Shown here: positions 8,236-17,800 of the stretch, piece after piece
Layout: every line of letters begins with the position of its first letter
Position numbering within the stretch: the first letter of the stretch is position 1
From: MFZZ01 sp964582715
GTDB taxonomy: Bacteria > Patescibacteriota > Microgenomatia > UBA1406 > GWC2-37-13
Direction: 5' to 3'
NCBI GenBank assembly: GCA_964582715.1
Contig: CAZOSM010000001.1
Location: forward strand, 62,001-126,000
DNA length: 64,000 bases
Notes under the pieces: generated by a model
What the model was told of the DNA's origin: nothing
The model's input: the letters and a program-made list of their open reading frames with translations, nothing else
Databases searched by the model: none
Program-made: the position numbers and the translations under genes

Positions 8236-9825
8236 TTAATAAGTTCGTTTAAAAATCAAAATCTCTGGTGATGTGTACACTTTCTGAAAATGAGCAAACA
8301 ATCTGTCCTGCATATGTGGTTTGCCATAAATACCTTTCCATACTGCATCATCCTCGTGCATCACTATCCAGGTGGCATATTTTTCTGGTTCATAAAAAGA
8401 TTCATCCCAGTAACCACGGTTACCGATATAAATAACGTTTTGCATAGGAATACCAGACCTGATAATACTTACTGTTCTTGCATAATCATCAATAAGTACC
8501 AAGCCGTCATCGTAGTTTTCTCTGAGCCAGCGTTCGGCATCTGGCCTCTTGGCACTCGAAAGACCGACAGTTCCATCTGCCAATGACACCACCTGAGCAT
8601 ACCCAATTGCATACAAACCAAGTTGAACAATCATAATACCAACGAGTACCATTTTTGTTGCAATTGACGCATTTCTAAATAAGTAAGCAAAAAAGAATGC
8701 CACAATTGGTGCCATCATGACACCATAACGCACGTTAAACAAGGTCCATTCAAACGTTGTTGGAGTTATGTGAGGAACAAAGATAACCGATTGACCTAAG
8801 AATAAGGTAACTACATTAAAGATGAATGGCACAAGTAAAACAAGGACAGCAAGAAGTGTTTTAAGATCATGTTTATTCTTCAAAAACACAAAGAAACCAA
8901 TGAGTGAAGATATAAACACAAGTACTCCAGAATTAGTCATTGCGGTTACAAAGTAATACAAAAAGGCAGAAGGAAGGCTGTGGTATGAAGGCAACATGCC
9001 TTTTGAATGCCATTCTTCCTGTTGGGTTTTTGCAGAGAACTGACTATTGGTAAAGAAAAATGGATCTCCAAGAATAAGATAGTCCCAGAGCATCCAAAGC
9101 GCTATACCAAAGAATGCAAGTGTACAAAACATAACAAGTTTTCCTTCGAGTTCTCGCCATTTCTTTTTATTAAATGCGTACATAAGGAAAATACCAAAAG
9201 CCTGGAATAAAACTAAGAACCATCCATCGTACCTCGAAAGTGTGGCACAAAAACCATAGAATGCTGCAAGAAGCAGATACATAAGGTTTGTATCATCATA
9301 AATAAACCTAATAAAGAAATAGGTAGACAAGATAAAGAACATAATAAGCACAAGCTCTGTCATTGGTGTTGATTGTAAATACAATATATTCAAGTTAAGA
9401 GCAAAGACTACAAATGACAAAAAGCTTACCAGTCTGTTTTTGGTTAAGAAGAATGATGTTTTGTATAAGTACACACTGGACACAACAAAAGAGAATCCGG
9501 AAACAATCGAGCCGGCAAGCCCTGTTCTCCATAAAAAGTCAAAGTACACAAATGGAACAAGCATAATATGAGGTATAGGAAGCCAGATACCTCCAAGCTG
9601 TGCTGCTCCTGGTGTAATACTATGCACTACACGCTTTGCAATATTTAAGTGAGATTCAGCGTCTCCATATACAACAATCTGATTGTTGATGTAAAAATAA
9701 AGTGTTGCACCAATACTCACAAGAAGAGACAGAGCAAAAACTACCCGGGTTAAATTCAACCGTTCCCAGATGTCTGTTAGAGCATTAAGCCATTCTTTTT
9801 TTATGGAAATACTAAAATTAAACAT
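8236..9825 (-). CDS. GT-C-like multi-pass membrane glycosyltransferase
   Basis: Polytopic protein of 529 residues with about 10-12 predicted spans and a short C-terminal soluble tail. The first external loop carries YGDAESHLNIAKRVV, the acidic motif placed as in GT-C transferases (ArnT/PMT type) that use polyprenyl-phosphate sugars. It is clearly paralogous to the product at 31780-33312, which has YGDAMAHLLIARRVI and the same order of segments. A good Shine-Dalgarno site (GGAGG) precedes the ATG inside the operon, and the start overlaps the upstream gene by 8 bases. It probably transfers a sugar to an external acceptor; donor and acceptor are unknown. Confidence 0.72.
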   Translation of the reverse strand: MFNFSISIKKEWLNALTDIWERLNLTRVVFALSLLVSIGATLYFYINNQIVVYGDAESHLNIAKRVVHSITPGAAQLGGIWLPIPHIMLVPFVYFDFLWRTGLAGSIVSGFSFVVSSVYLYKTSFFLTKNRLVSFLSFVVFALNLNILYLQSTPMTELVLIMFFILSTYFFIRFIYDDTNLMYLLLAAFYGFCATLSRYDGWFLVLFQAFGIFLMYAFNKKKWRELEGKLVMFCTLAFFGIALWMLWDYLILGDPFFFTNSQFSAKTQQEEWHSKGMLPSYHSLPSAFLYYFVTAMTNSGVLVFISSLIGFFVFLKNKHDLKTLLAVLVLLVPFIFNVVTLFLGQSVIFVPHITPTTFEWTLFNVRYGVMMAPIVAFFFAYLFRNASIATKMVLVGIMIVQLGLYAIGYAQVVSLADGTVGLSSAKRPDAERWLRENYDDGLVLIDDYARTVSIIRSGIPMQNVIYIGNRGYWDESFYEPEKYATWIVMHEDDAVWKGIYGKPHMQDRLFAHFQKVYTSPEILIFKRTY

Positions 9826-11353
9826 ATTCCTCCTTCGCTTGAATAAAGAGCATTGCGCAGAAAAGCACCATTAAGATAGCAAAAAGCGCAATGCCAAACT
9901 GCATAACCGTATACTGATCTTTTAGGAATGTATTGTAAAAATAAGAACCGCTCACATTTTTCTGAAGCATCTCCCAGTTGAGGAAGTATCCATAATTGAT
10001 CTTAAGGAAAATTGCTTCTACATATGGCGGTGTTGCTGTAGTTGTGATTGCACCAAGTACCGCAACTGCAATGGAGTATGCTCCCAAAACAAAGATAACA
10101 AGCTGCTTTAAGAGGGTGAACTTTCTATCAATAAACCATGCTGGAATCATAAGAGACATAAATGCCATTGCTGGTATGACGTATCGTGGACCGTATGCCC
10201 AACCTCCCCATGGGTCTCCCCAGCTACTGTAAAAGAAGAAGTTCAATAAGATCATTGCAAGAATAATACTGATCTCTGTTGTTACTTCTTTTCTTTTTTT
10301 ATAGGCAACAAAGAATGCTGGGATACTAAGAAGCAGAATTGGTGAAAATAAAAAGGTCCCTTTATCTAGTGCAACAGTTAATCTATGGAAACCTCTCACA
10401 ATAAGTCGTTCCTGAAGAACTGCTCCTACAGATTTTGTCTTTTCTGCCTCAGCAATCTCTTTCTTTACTTCCTCGTCCACTTCTTCAGAGAGCTGATTTA
10501 AGTCGTATCGTGGTAAAAGCTGTGCAAGCCTGGTTGGACTTCCAAAATAGGTGTTATTGTAGTAACCATGTGCTACCACAATAGCCATAAAGATAATACT
10601 TGTAATTATTGGAGTAAGTAATACTTTTATATTAAATGCGTCTTTGACCTGTCGAATTTTGAAGGTACTTAGCAATAAGTAAATACCAAGTGGTGCCATA
10701 AGTGCAGTACTTGGGTAATCTATCCAGATAGATGCTGCAAAGCTGAGCCATGGCCAGAGTGTCCAGACCCAAGAGAACTTACCACCCTGTCTAAACTTCC
10801 AGATGCAGTAAAAGGTCGTAAGCATAAGGAATGTACTTAGATGATGCTGGTACAAACTGGTTGCATAACTCAATGATGTCGTGGCAAAAGCAAATATAAA
10901 TCCAGATAATAGTGATTGAGTAAAGGAAAGCTTAAGAATATCTTTTGCAATAAGGTATAAAAAATAAAAGTTAAGTACCGCAAATAAAGCCATTGATCCA
11001 AATGTTACAAGTTGTGCGAGTCCGTAACTTTTACCGATCCAGTAAAAAGGCATGGCAACAATAGACATCCCTGGTGGAAAAATAATAAAGTATTTATTGT
11101 TTTCATAGACTGTATCTGGTGAGGCGAAGTTTGCAAGCTCTCGTGGAAGGTCAATTCTTCCGTATTCTGCCAAGGAAACAGTAAGTGCATATGGTGCTCG
11201 TTCATGAGAAGATTCAAAAGGTCCTGGTGAAAACGCAAGGTTTCCAATACCTGTATCCTCTGTTAGAGGATTTCCTTCAAACCCACGCAGGGTAACAAGG
11301 AATAATCCTAAACAAAGAATACTTATGAGGAATACAATAACTTTTTTAATCAT
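9818..11353 (-). CDS. Polytopic membrane protein, probable GT-C-type glycosyltransferase
   Basis: Protein of 511 residues with about 11 predicted membrane spans. The large first external loop (about residues 25-95) contains acidic residues and an FPPGMSIVAMPFYW segment like those of dolichyl-phosphate-sugar transferases. A WGDPWGGWAYGPRY segment in a later loop is typical of this kind of bacterial membrane transferase. It lies in the glycan operon, one base from the acyltransferase gene upstream and overlapping the next GT-C-like gene. The specific reaction cannot be assigned. Confidence 0.65.
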   Translation of the reverse strand: MIKKVIVFLISILCLGLFLVTLRGFEGNPLTEDTGIGNLAFSPGPFESSHERAPYALTVSLAEYGRIDLPRELANFASPDTVYENNKYFIIFPPGMSIVAMPFYWIGKSYGLAQLVTFGSMALFAVLNFYFLYLIAKDILKLSFTQSLLSGFIFAFATTSLSYATSLYQHHLSTFLMLTTFYCIWKFRQGGKFSWVWTLWPWLSFAASIWIDYPSTALMAPLGIYLLLSTFKIRQVKDAFNIKVLLTPIITSIIFMAIVVAHGYYNNTYFGSPTRLAQLLPRYDLNQLSEEVDEEVKKEIAEAEKTKSVGAVLQERLIVRGFHRLTVALDKGTFLFSPILLLSIPAFFVAYKKRKEVTTEISIILAMILLNFFFYSSWGDPWGGWAYGPRYVIPAMAFMSLMIPAWFIDRKFTLLKQLVIFVLGAYSIAVAVLGAITTTATPPYVEAIFLKINYGYFLNWEMLQKNVSGSYFYNTFLKDQYTVMQFGIALFAILMVLFCAMLFIQAKEEYV

Positions 11354-11354
11354 A

Positions 11355-11882
11355 TTAGTTCACAATTTCAGTTTTAGGCTGTTCTTTTCTGTTTTTAATA
11401 ATACGGGCTGGAACACCTCCCACAATAGTATACGGTGGTACATCTTTAGTAACCACAGCACCTGCTCCAACAATTGCTCCGCGACCAATAGTCACGCCAG
11501 GTAGAACAGTTACACGAGTTCCAATCCAGACATCATCTTCAATGATAATAGACTTATACGTTCTGTTTGCTTTTCTTAAAGGTACAGATGTATCTGAATG
11601 ATTGATATTGGAAAAGACACACTGTAATTCTGGTCCAATAACAACATCATCTCCGATATACAACTTTGATTGCTGTGTATTAAGTATTTTTGCATCAAAG
11701 TTTATATATACATTATTACCAATCGATACATTGTATGGATGGGCAAATAGACTGCCTCTTTCTATAACTACATTCTGTCCAACTGACTTCATATTCATCG
11801 TAACGAAATATGTTCTTATTTTGGCCACTATAAAAGCAATTTTGTATACGTAAACGAAGATGTGTGAAAAGATCTTGTTCAT
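11355..11882 (-). CDS. Hexapeptide-repeat (left-handed beta-helix) acyltransferase
   Basis: Trimeric acetyl- or acyl-CoA-dependent O-acetyltransferase that probably decorates the polysaccharide. The C-terminal half shows hexapeptide repeats: VWIGTRVTVLPGVTIGRGAI then VGAGAVVTKDVPPYTIVGG, ending VPARIIK, as in the WcaF/maltose acetyltransferase group. The catalytic His is probably that of NHSD near residue 98. An N-terminal hydrophobic stretch (about residues 5-25) may associate it with the membrane. At 175 residues it has normal length. Its start overlaps the stop of the GT2 gene upstream by four bases. Confidence 0.85.
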   Translation of the reverse strand: MNKIFSHIFVYVYKIAFIVAKIRTYFVTMNMKSVGQNVVIERGSLFAHPYNVSIGNNVYINFDAKILNTQQSKLYIGDDVVIGPELQCVFSNINHSDTSVPLRKANRTYKSIIIEDDVWIGTRVTVLPGVTIGRGAIVGAGAVVTKDVPPYTIVGGVPARIIKNRKEQPKTEIVN

Positions 11883-12802
11883 ACTGTAATTGCCTCTTTA
11901 GATGAACTGGTAAGCTCCCATAACCCGTTATTTACCACATCTCGTTTGTATGGGAATACACGAATAAAAATATTCATAAGTACAGAACCGGTTGTGTATA
12001 TAGGTGATTTAATGAAGAATTTTATCAGTGATTTAAAATACAAAGATCGAGGCATGTAATACTCTTCTCGAGCTGCGTCTCCAAAGTAATAAAAGATGTT
12101 TTCCTTATCTTCAAAAACAGAGCGGGCACCAAGTAATCTCCAATCCTCAAATGTACTTACGGTTCTGATATAAAACTCAGTTTTCTTTGCCAGTTTATAT
12201 ATCCCGCCAAGTTCTTTATTCTTCATGTATAAGTAATTCTGATCAGATACAGTGCCTGATGGGAAATTAAAAGATTTATATAACTTCTTCCTTATAAGAC
12301 TTGCAGCGCCAACTAATGTGTAGATATTCTGACCATCATTAAGCTCAAGCATGGCTGCTTCAAAACTTAAATACGAATTCACGCTGCATTTACCCATAAA
12401 GGTATGTTGAGGAACAGGAGTATATCTCCCCCCAACCAAATACGTTCCTTGTTCTTCGTACATCTTCTCAACCATAAGATCTATTTCATTATCTTTTTTC
12501 AAAACGGTATCTGCATCCAACGTAAGAAGAAGTTCTGTACTTGTAAGTGTATAAATCGTATTAAGTGCATGTGCTTTACCATATCTGTTATGACTTTGAA
12601 TAAGTTCAATAACCGGGTACTGTTCTTTATACTGAGCAACAATTTTGTTTGTATCATCTGTACTTCCATCAGAATAGACAATAATTCTATTAAGAAAGTA
12701 TCTTTTACTTTGCTGTTTTAATATGGAATCAAGCAAAAATGCAATATTTCTTGCTTCATTGTATGCCGGGATACCAATTGTTAAGTGTGGTAAGGTTGTC
12801 AT
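11879..12802 (-). CDS. Family 2 glycosyltransferase
   Basis: GT-A fold transferase using a nucleotide sugar. It begins with LTIGIPAYNEARNIAFLL, followed by YSDGSTDDT (nucleotide-binding Asp) and LLTLDADTVL (metal-binding DxD). A basic C-terminal region with a hydrophobic patch near residue 245 may touch the membrane. It closely resembles the GT2 at 13950-14834 in order and length, so the two are probably paralogues adding successive residues. The stop of the upstream GT4 gene shares one base with its start. Confidence 0.88.
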   Translation of the reverse strand: MTTLPHLTIGIPAYNEARNIAFLLDSILKQQSKRYFLNRIIVYSDGSTDDTNKIVAQYKEQYPVIELIQSHNRYGKAHALNTIYTLTSTELLLTLDADTVLKKDNEIDLMVEKMYEEQGTYLVGGRYTPVPQHTFMGKCSVNSYLSFEAAMLELNDGQNIYTLVGAASLIRKKLYKSFNFPSGTVSDQNYLYMKNKELGGIYKLAKKTEFYIRTVSTFEDWRLLGARSVFEDKENIFYYFGDAAREEYYMPRSLYFKSLIKFFIKSPIYTTGSVLMNIFIRVFPYKRDVVNNGLWELTSSSKEAITV

Positions 12803-13941
12803 TATAGTATTTCTTTAATAAATGCTAGTAATTTTGCTCCAACTGCCTTTGGAGTAAATTCATTTATATATAAGTTATATCCATTCATTGCAATCTCAGC
12901 TCTGAGCTTTGGATTGTTCTTTAATTCAATGATTGCATCAACAAATGACTGTGGGTTTGCTGCTTCACAGGTATAAATATCCTTTTTATTGGTAAACAGA
13001 CTTCGTATAACTGGAGCATCCGCTGTAACAATGGTTCTGCCAAGTGCTAAACCCTGATAAATCTTGTTTGGAATGATACGATCTACCGATGGATGCTTCT
13101 GTAAAAATCCTAAGAATATATCAGCTTTCTGAATAATAGCTGGATGTTCACTCATTGGAACGTTGTGATGGAAGGTAATATTTTTAAGTCCAAGCTCCTG
13201 TGCTCTTTTGTAGTTTGGTTCAAAGGTCTGACCAATACCCACCATAGTAAAGTGCACATCTTTGTCATCTCTGAGCAAGCGAGCTGCTTCTATAATATGT
13301 TCTACTCCATGAATTGGACTGTATAAACCATAGTAAACCACATTCACTTTTTTATCTGTGTTTGTATATGGAGTGTAGCTGTAATAAGTGTTATCAGCAC
13401 CAATTGGTAATACGCGAAGCTTTGATTTCTTTACATTAAAATCATTTTTAAGATATTCGTATTGAAAAGGAGTATCGGCAAAGACCAGATCACATAAGTT
13501 GTAGATAAAGGTTTCGCCAGTTTTAATGATTTTTCCTAAAAGGGAAGTTTTACTTAAAATACCCTGCTCTTCTGTAAATCCTGTATAAAAAATAAGAAGT
13601 GGATTAAAGACCATTTTTACACCAGTGAGCTTACTTACAATGTATGCGAAGATAACATCAAAGTGACCTGGGTAACCTACATAAATAACATCACTTTTTT
13701 TTATAGTATTCCAGTCTTTAAAGATTTCAGAAAATAAACGATATTTTTTAATAACTCGACCTACCAAGTTAAAGACATTCATCTCCTCTTTTTTATCGAG
13801 ACGAGTAACAGGAGTATGCGCATTAACTTCTACAATCTTTGCATTATTTTCCTGGAGTCCCTTGAGGATAAGCTTATTAGAAGTATAATCGCGATCGTAG
13901 GTACCAAAAAAACAAACTGTAAGTTGATCATTCTTGTTCAT
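12802..13941 (-). CDS. Family 4 glycosyltransferase
   Basis: GT-B fold transferase. The N-terminal domain starts TVCFFGTYDRDYTSNKL. The C-terminal Rossmann domain has VVYYGLYSPIHGVEHIIEAA, then PNKIYQGLALGRTIVTADAP, the usual place of the donor-binding E/xxE segment. At 379 residues it has normal length. It sits between two GT2 genes in the operon and is expected to extend the same glycan. Donor and linkage are not predictable from sequence. Confidence 0.85.
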   Translation of the reverse strand: MNKNDQLTVCFFGTYDRDYTSNKLILKGLQENNAKIVEVNAHTPVTRLDKKEEMNVFNLVGRVIKKYRLFSEIFKDWNTIKKSDVIYVGYPGHFDVIFAYIVSKLTGVKMVFNPLLIFYTGFTEEQGILSKTSLLGKIIKTGETFIYNLCDLVFADTPFQYEYLKNDFNVKKSKLRVLPIGADNTYYSYTPYTNTDKKVNVVYYGLYSPIHGVEHIIEAARLLRDDKDVHFTMVGIGQTFEPNYKRAQELGLKNITFHHNVPMSEHPAIIQKADIFLGFLQKHPSVDRIIPNKIYQGLALGRTIVTADAPVIRSLFTNKKDIYTCEAANPQSFVDAIIELKNNPKLRAEIAMNGYNLYINEFTPKAVGAKLLAFIKEIL

Positions 13942-13949
13942 AGGGTGAG

Positions 13950-14834
13950 TTATTTTGAACTGTTTGCAACATCCCAGCTGCCTTTATAAAATGGTAATAC
14001 AAGTGATACTAACTTGTAATAAATTAGTATAGGAAAATAAAAGAGTATTATAGGCTCTCTGATACTAAATTGCAAGAAAGACTGTAATAAAAGGTTCTTT
14101 GGTAGCTTGTATTCTTTACGTATATCTGATGTAGGAATTGCATTTTCCAGTTCTTTTACAGATTGGAAAAACCGTACGCTTTGTTTCTTATGATCCTCTA
14201 AAGAGGTTGGCAATCTGTACCACACGCGAGCATTTTTTACAGGATAAAACTTGCAGTTTCTTGAGGTACAGGCAATATATGAGTATGCATCTTCAGAAAG
14301 TGGCGCATTCTTGAATGAGATTGTTTTATATAGTTTTTTTGAAAAAGCTCTTGCTCTTCCACAACAGGTATAAATATTCTGACCATTTTTGTATTTATAA
14401 AATACATACTTTTTGAACTTCATACTGGCATTTAAAACCCTGCCAATAAATGAAGTTGCAGGGAGTTCTTCTATACGTGCTGCGGCGAGATCTGCATGTA
14501 AGGTAAGGATAGGCTTAGTAAGTTTTTCAACAAACCTGCTATCTTTAATAACTGTATCTGCATCAATAATAACCAGAATGTCCGAACTAACCTTCTTGGT
14601 GAGAAGATCCTGTGAGTAGGCTTTACCATTTCTTGAGGTATTCTGGATCAGCTCAACATTCTTTTTTCCAAATGACTTAACGATATCATCTGTACTGTCT
14701 GTACTTTTATCAGAAACAACAATAATCTTTTCAACTTTAGCCTTATTTATTTTTTGTGAAACAAGAGAACTAAGCAGCTGATGAATGGAGCTTTCTTCGT
14801 TAAATGCCGGAATACCGATAGTTATGGTCTTCAT
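13950..14834 (-). CDS. Family 2 glycosyltransferase
   Basis: GT-A transferase starting ITIGIPAFNEESSIHQLL, with VSDKSTDSTDD and the metal-binding DADT segment near residue 95. C-terminally there is a hydrophobic stretch (IILFYFPILIYYKLVSLVL) that probably anchors it to the membrane. It is similar in layout to the gene at 11879-12802. Its start overlaps the end of the large fusion gene by four bases, showing tight translational coupling. Confidence 0.87.
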   Translation of the reverse strand: MKTITIGIPAFNEESSIHQLLSSLVSQKINKAKVEKIIVVSDKSTDSTDDIVKSFGKKNVELIQNTSRNGKAYSQDLLTKKVSSDILVIIDADTVIKDSRFVEKLTKPILTLHADLAAARIEELPATSFIGRVLNASMKFKKYVFYKYKNGQNIYTCCGRARAFSKKLYKTISFKNAPLSEDAYSYIACTSRNCKFYPVKNARVWYRLPTSLEDHKKQSVRFFQSVKELENAIPTSDIRKEYKLPKNLLLQSFLQFSIREPIILFYFPILIYYKLVSLVLPFYKGSWDVANSSK

Positions 14835-17800
14835 AGGCCATGTATAACTTGTCTTATGAGTGTTTCAAGTTTACTGGCGCTTTTTTCCCAACTGTATTCA
14901 TAAATCCATTCGTACTGAGCTTTTCGAATAACTGGTCTCTTGAGTAATACTGCTTTTATACGCTTGGCAAATGTATCTACGTCTTTGTACTTTACAACTT
15001 CTCCAGTACCTACATGAACAGAATCCCTGAGACCTGGTACATCGGATGCTATAACATATGTACCACTGGCCTGAGCTTCTACTGCAGAAATTCCCCACCC
15101 TTCCATAGAAGAAGGTTGTACAAATACCCATGCCTGTTTAAGAAGTTTGAGTTTTTCCTCTTCTGTGATCTGACCGGTAAAGGTGATCTTCTCAAGTATG
15201 CCGAGTTTTTTGGCAAGATGTATAAGGTCTCGTCTGCTTTCTCCAAAACCAGCTATTATTACCTTCATCTCAGGTACTGTAGTATTGATCTTTTTAACCG
15301 CCTTTATAAGTACGTCAATAGATTTATATGGCTTCAATCGACCAAGATACAGTACCGTAGGTTTTGCTGCTTTTCTTCCTGGAGTATACTTCTCAAGATC
15401 AATTCCCGGAGAAACCAGATTAATTGGTGCTATTTTACCCAGCCCGATCTTCTCCATAGCCTTTTTAGAAGATTCAGAAACAGTAATCATTGGAATATTT
15501 CTAAAGACAACAGGCATCAGCTTTCCTTCAAGCTGGCAAGCAAGCCAGGCAAAAGGTTGAGGCAAGTTATTTCTAAAGACTTCCTGATGGACATGATGTA
15601 AAAGTCCAATGATTGGTCTTTTGACAAAGAGTGGTGTAAAGAACGGAATACCATTTTGAGAATCAATAATGACATCAAATTTACCTCGAAGTTTGAATAC
15701 ATAATATAAGAAAGCCCAGATATACACAGTAAAGAAGCCACCTCGACGAATAATATATACGCCATCAATTACCTCATAACGCTTTGAGTGATTATCGTTT
15801 CCGCAGAACACAGTTACATTGTGTCCTCGCTTCACAAGTCGTTTGGCTATCTCATGAACATATACTTCTGCTCCACCGGACCAAACGTGCTTGGTATCGC
15901 GCCAGTTAAAGATAAGAATATTGAAAAGATCTTTATTCTTCCTTACCTGAGTTGGTAAGCTTGAGAACAGGTTAAAGAAATCAGCAATATTTAATGATGC
16001 CGCAACAGCAACATGCTGAAACCAGTGAAGTACTAACATAATAAGTGCATTGGCTATACCAATACCAGTAATGACATAGACAAACTGGTCAATTGACGCG
16101 TGGAATACTGAGGTAAGTACAATCTGAATAAAAGAAAGTACAAAGGTGATAACGGCAAAGATATAGTTATTGCGGACCTGATGATAGGCAATAATACTTG
16201 AAGCTATAGAAAAGCCGAGCATACCAATACCATAAATGGGCAGAAGGTGTGTAACTGCAAGTACTTTATCACCCAGTAAGATTGGTCCGGTAATAAACCC
16301 AAATACACCTGTTATAAGGTACATAAAGGTAGAAGAAACCACAGATGCGGTAAAGATAATTCTGAATGAGGTAGATTTTTCTTGGTTAGCTCCAGCTTCA
16401 CGACTTAGGTATGGAATGATAAGTTGATTAAACAACCCGCCAATAAAGAAGATCATTTTCCCGATAATGGCAATGAGAGCATACTTACCTGCATCTTCTG
16501 GGGAAAGGAATGCTTTTGCCAGGAAAAGATCAATACTAATAAAGGCAACAGTTGCGAACTTGAGTAATACGGTTGAGAAGAAGAAAGGTCGTGGGAAACT
16601 TAACTCTTTCTTCTCATATTCTGGGTGATCATTTTTGAGTAAATTACGGGCAAAGAAGTAAGAAATAACAGATCCACCAACTATAGAAAGTGGAATGGCC
16701 GCATATACATAATCTGCAACAGGACTCATCACAAACCCAACTGCACTGGCAAACTTGATAGCTGGCACTGCAACAGTTATAAATGCAAGAGCCACAAATG
16801 CATGGCTGCCGGAAAGATACCCGAGGTCTACAGAGAGTAATGTATTAAATACCCATACTGGTGTAAACAAGATAAATGGCAAGATAGTTTCTGATTTAAA
16901 TACAGTGGTTAATACTGGAATAAGTGCAGCCCAGACTACCAAAAAGAGGACTGAAATAATGAAACTCTTCTTTCTAATATACATCCAGTAATCCTGGAAA
17001 GGCTCCTTGTACTTTCCTAAAAAGTGAGCAGTCTTAAAGGTTATGGTTGAATACAGAGAATCTAAAGGAATAACTGTAATAAACAGAAAACTGCTTACTA
17101 AACTAATGAGTCCAAAGTCTTCATACGAAAGCTGTCTACTGAGGTAGGCACTGTATAGGTAATTTAGTCCATTGGCCAAAACACCAGCTACCAAAAGAAT
17201 AAATGCTGAGTTAAGATTCTTGCCTCGACTTATGAGATTCTGGAAAAAGAATGAAAGCTGATTTGATGCGATATCTTCTTTAGGAGCCTGAAAGGCGGTA
17301 TCTGTCTTCTTAATATGTAAACCGTGCTTTGTCTTCTGCCAGTAATGTGGTTTAAATATAAGCTCGAATAATGCTTTCCATGCTGCCATACTCATTGCAA
17401 TCCAGTACAGTGGGATAAGGAATACAAACTTAATAAGATCATATTGCTGTCTTCTGGCACAACCCATCATATAGTAATACATATATAAGAAGTTTCCAAA
17501 AATAAGAGAAAATACACCCATATAAAATACAGGTCCTGGGAAGAACTCTTCTATTGTGTTGCCAAGTGTTGCCCTCAGACTAAAGTACAAAATAGTGGTA
17601 ATCCACATAAATGGATTGATAAACAATGAAAGAATTTTTCCACCAACAACAATCTGGAATGTGGCAAAATGAGAACGGAAATCTCTCTTCAAAAGCTGTT
17701 TGGGGTCTCGCATATGAACCAGGTAGGTTTGCATGTATCCTTTGATCCAGCGAGAACGCTGATTAATCCAGTTAAAGAAGTCACTGTTTGCCTCCTCCAT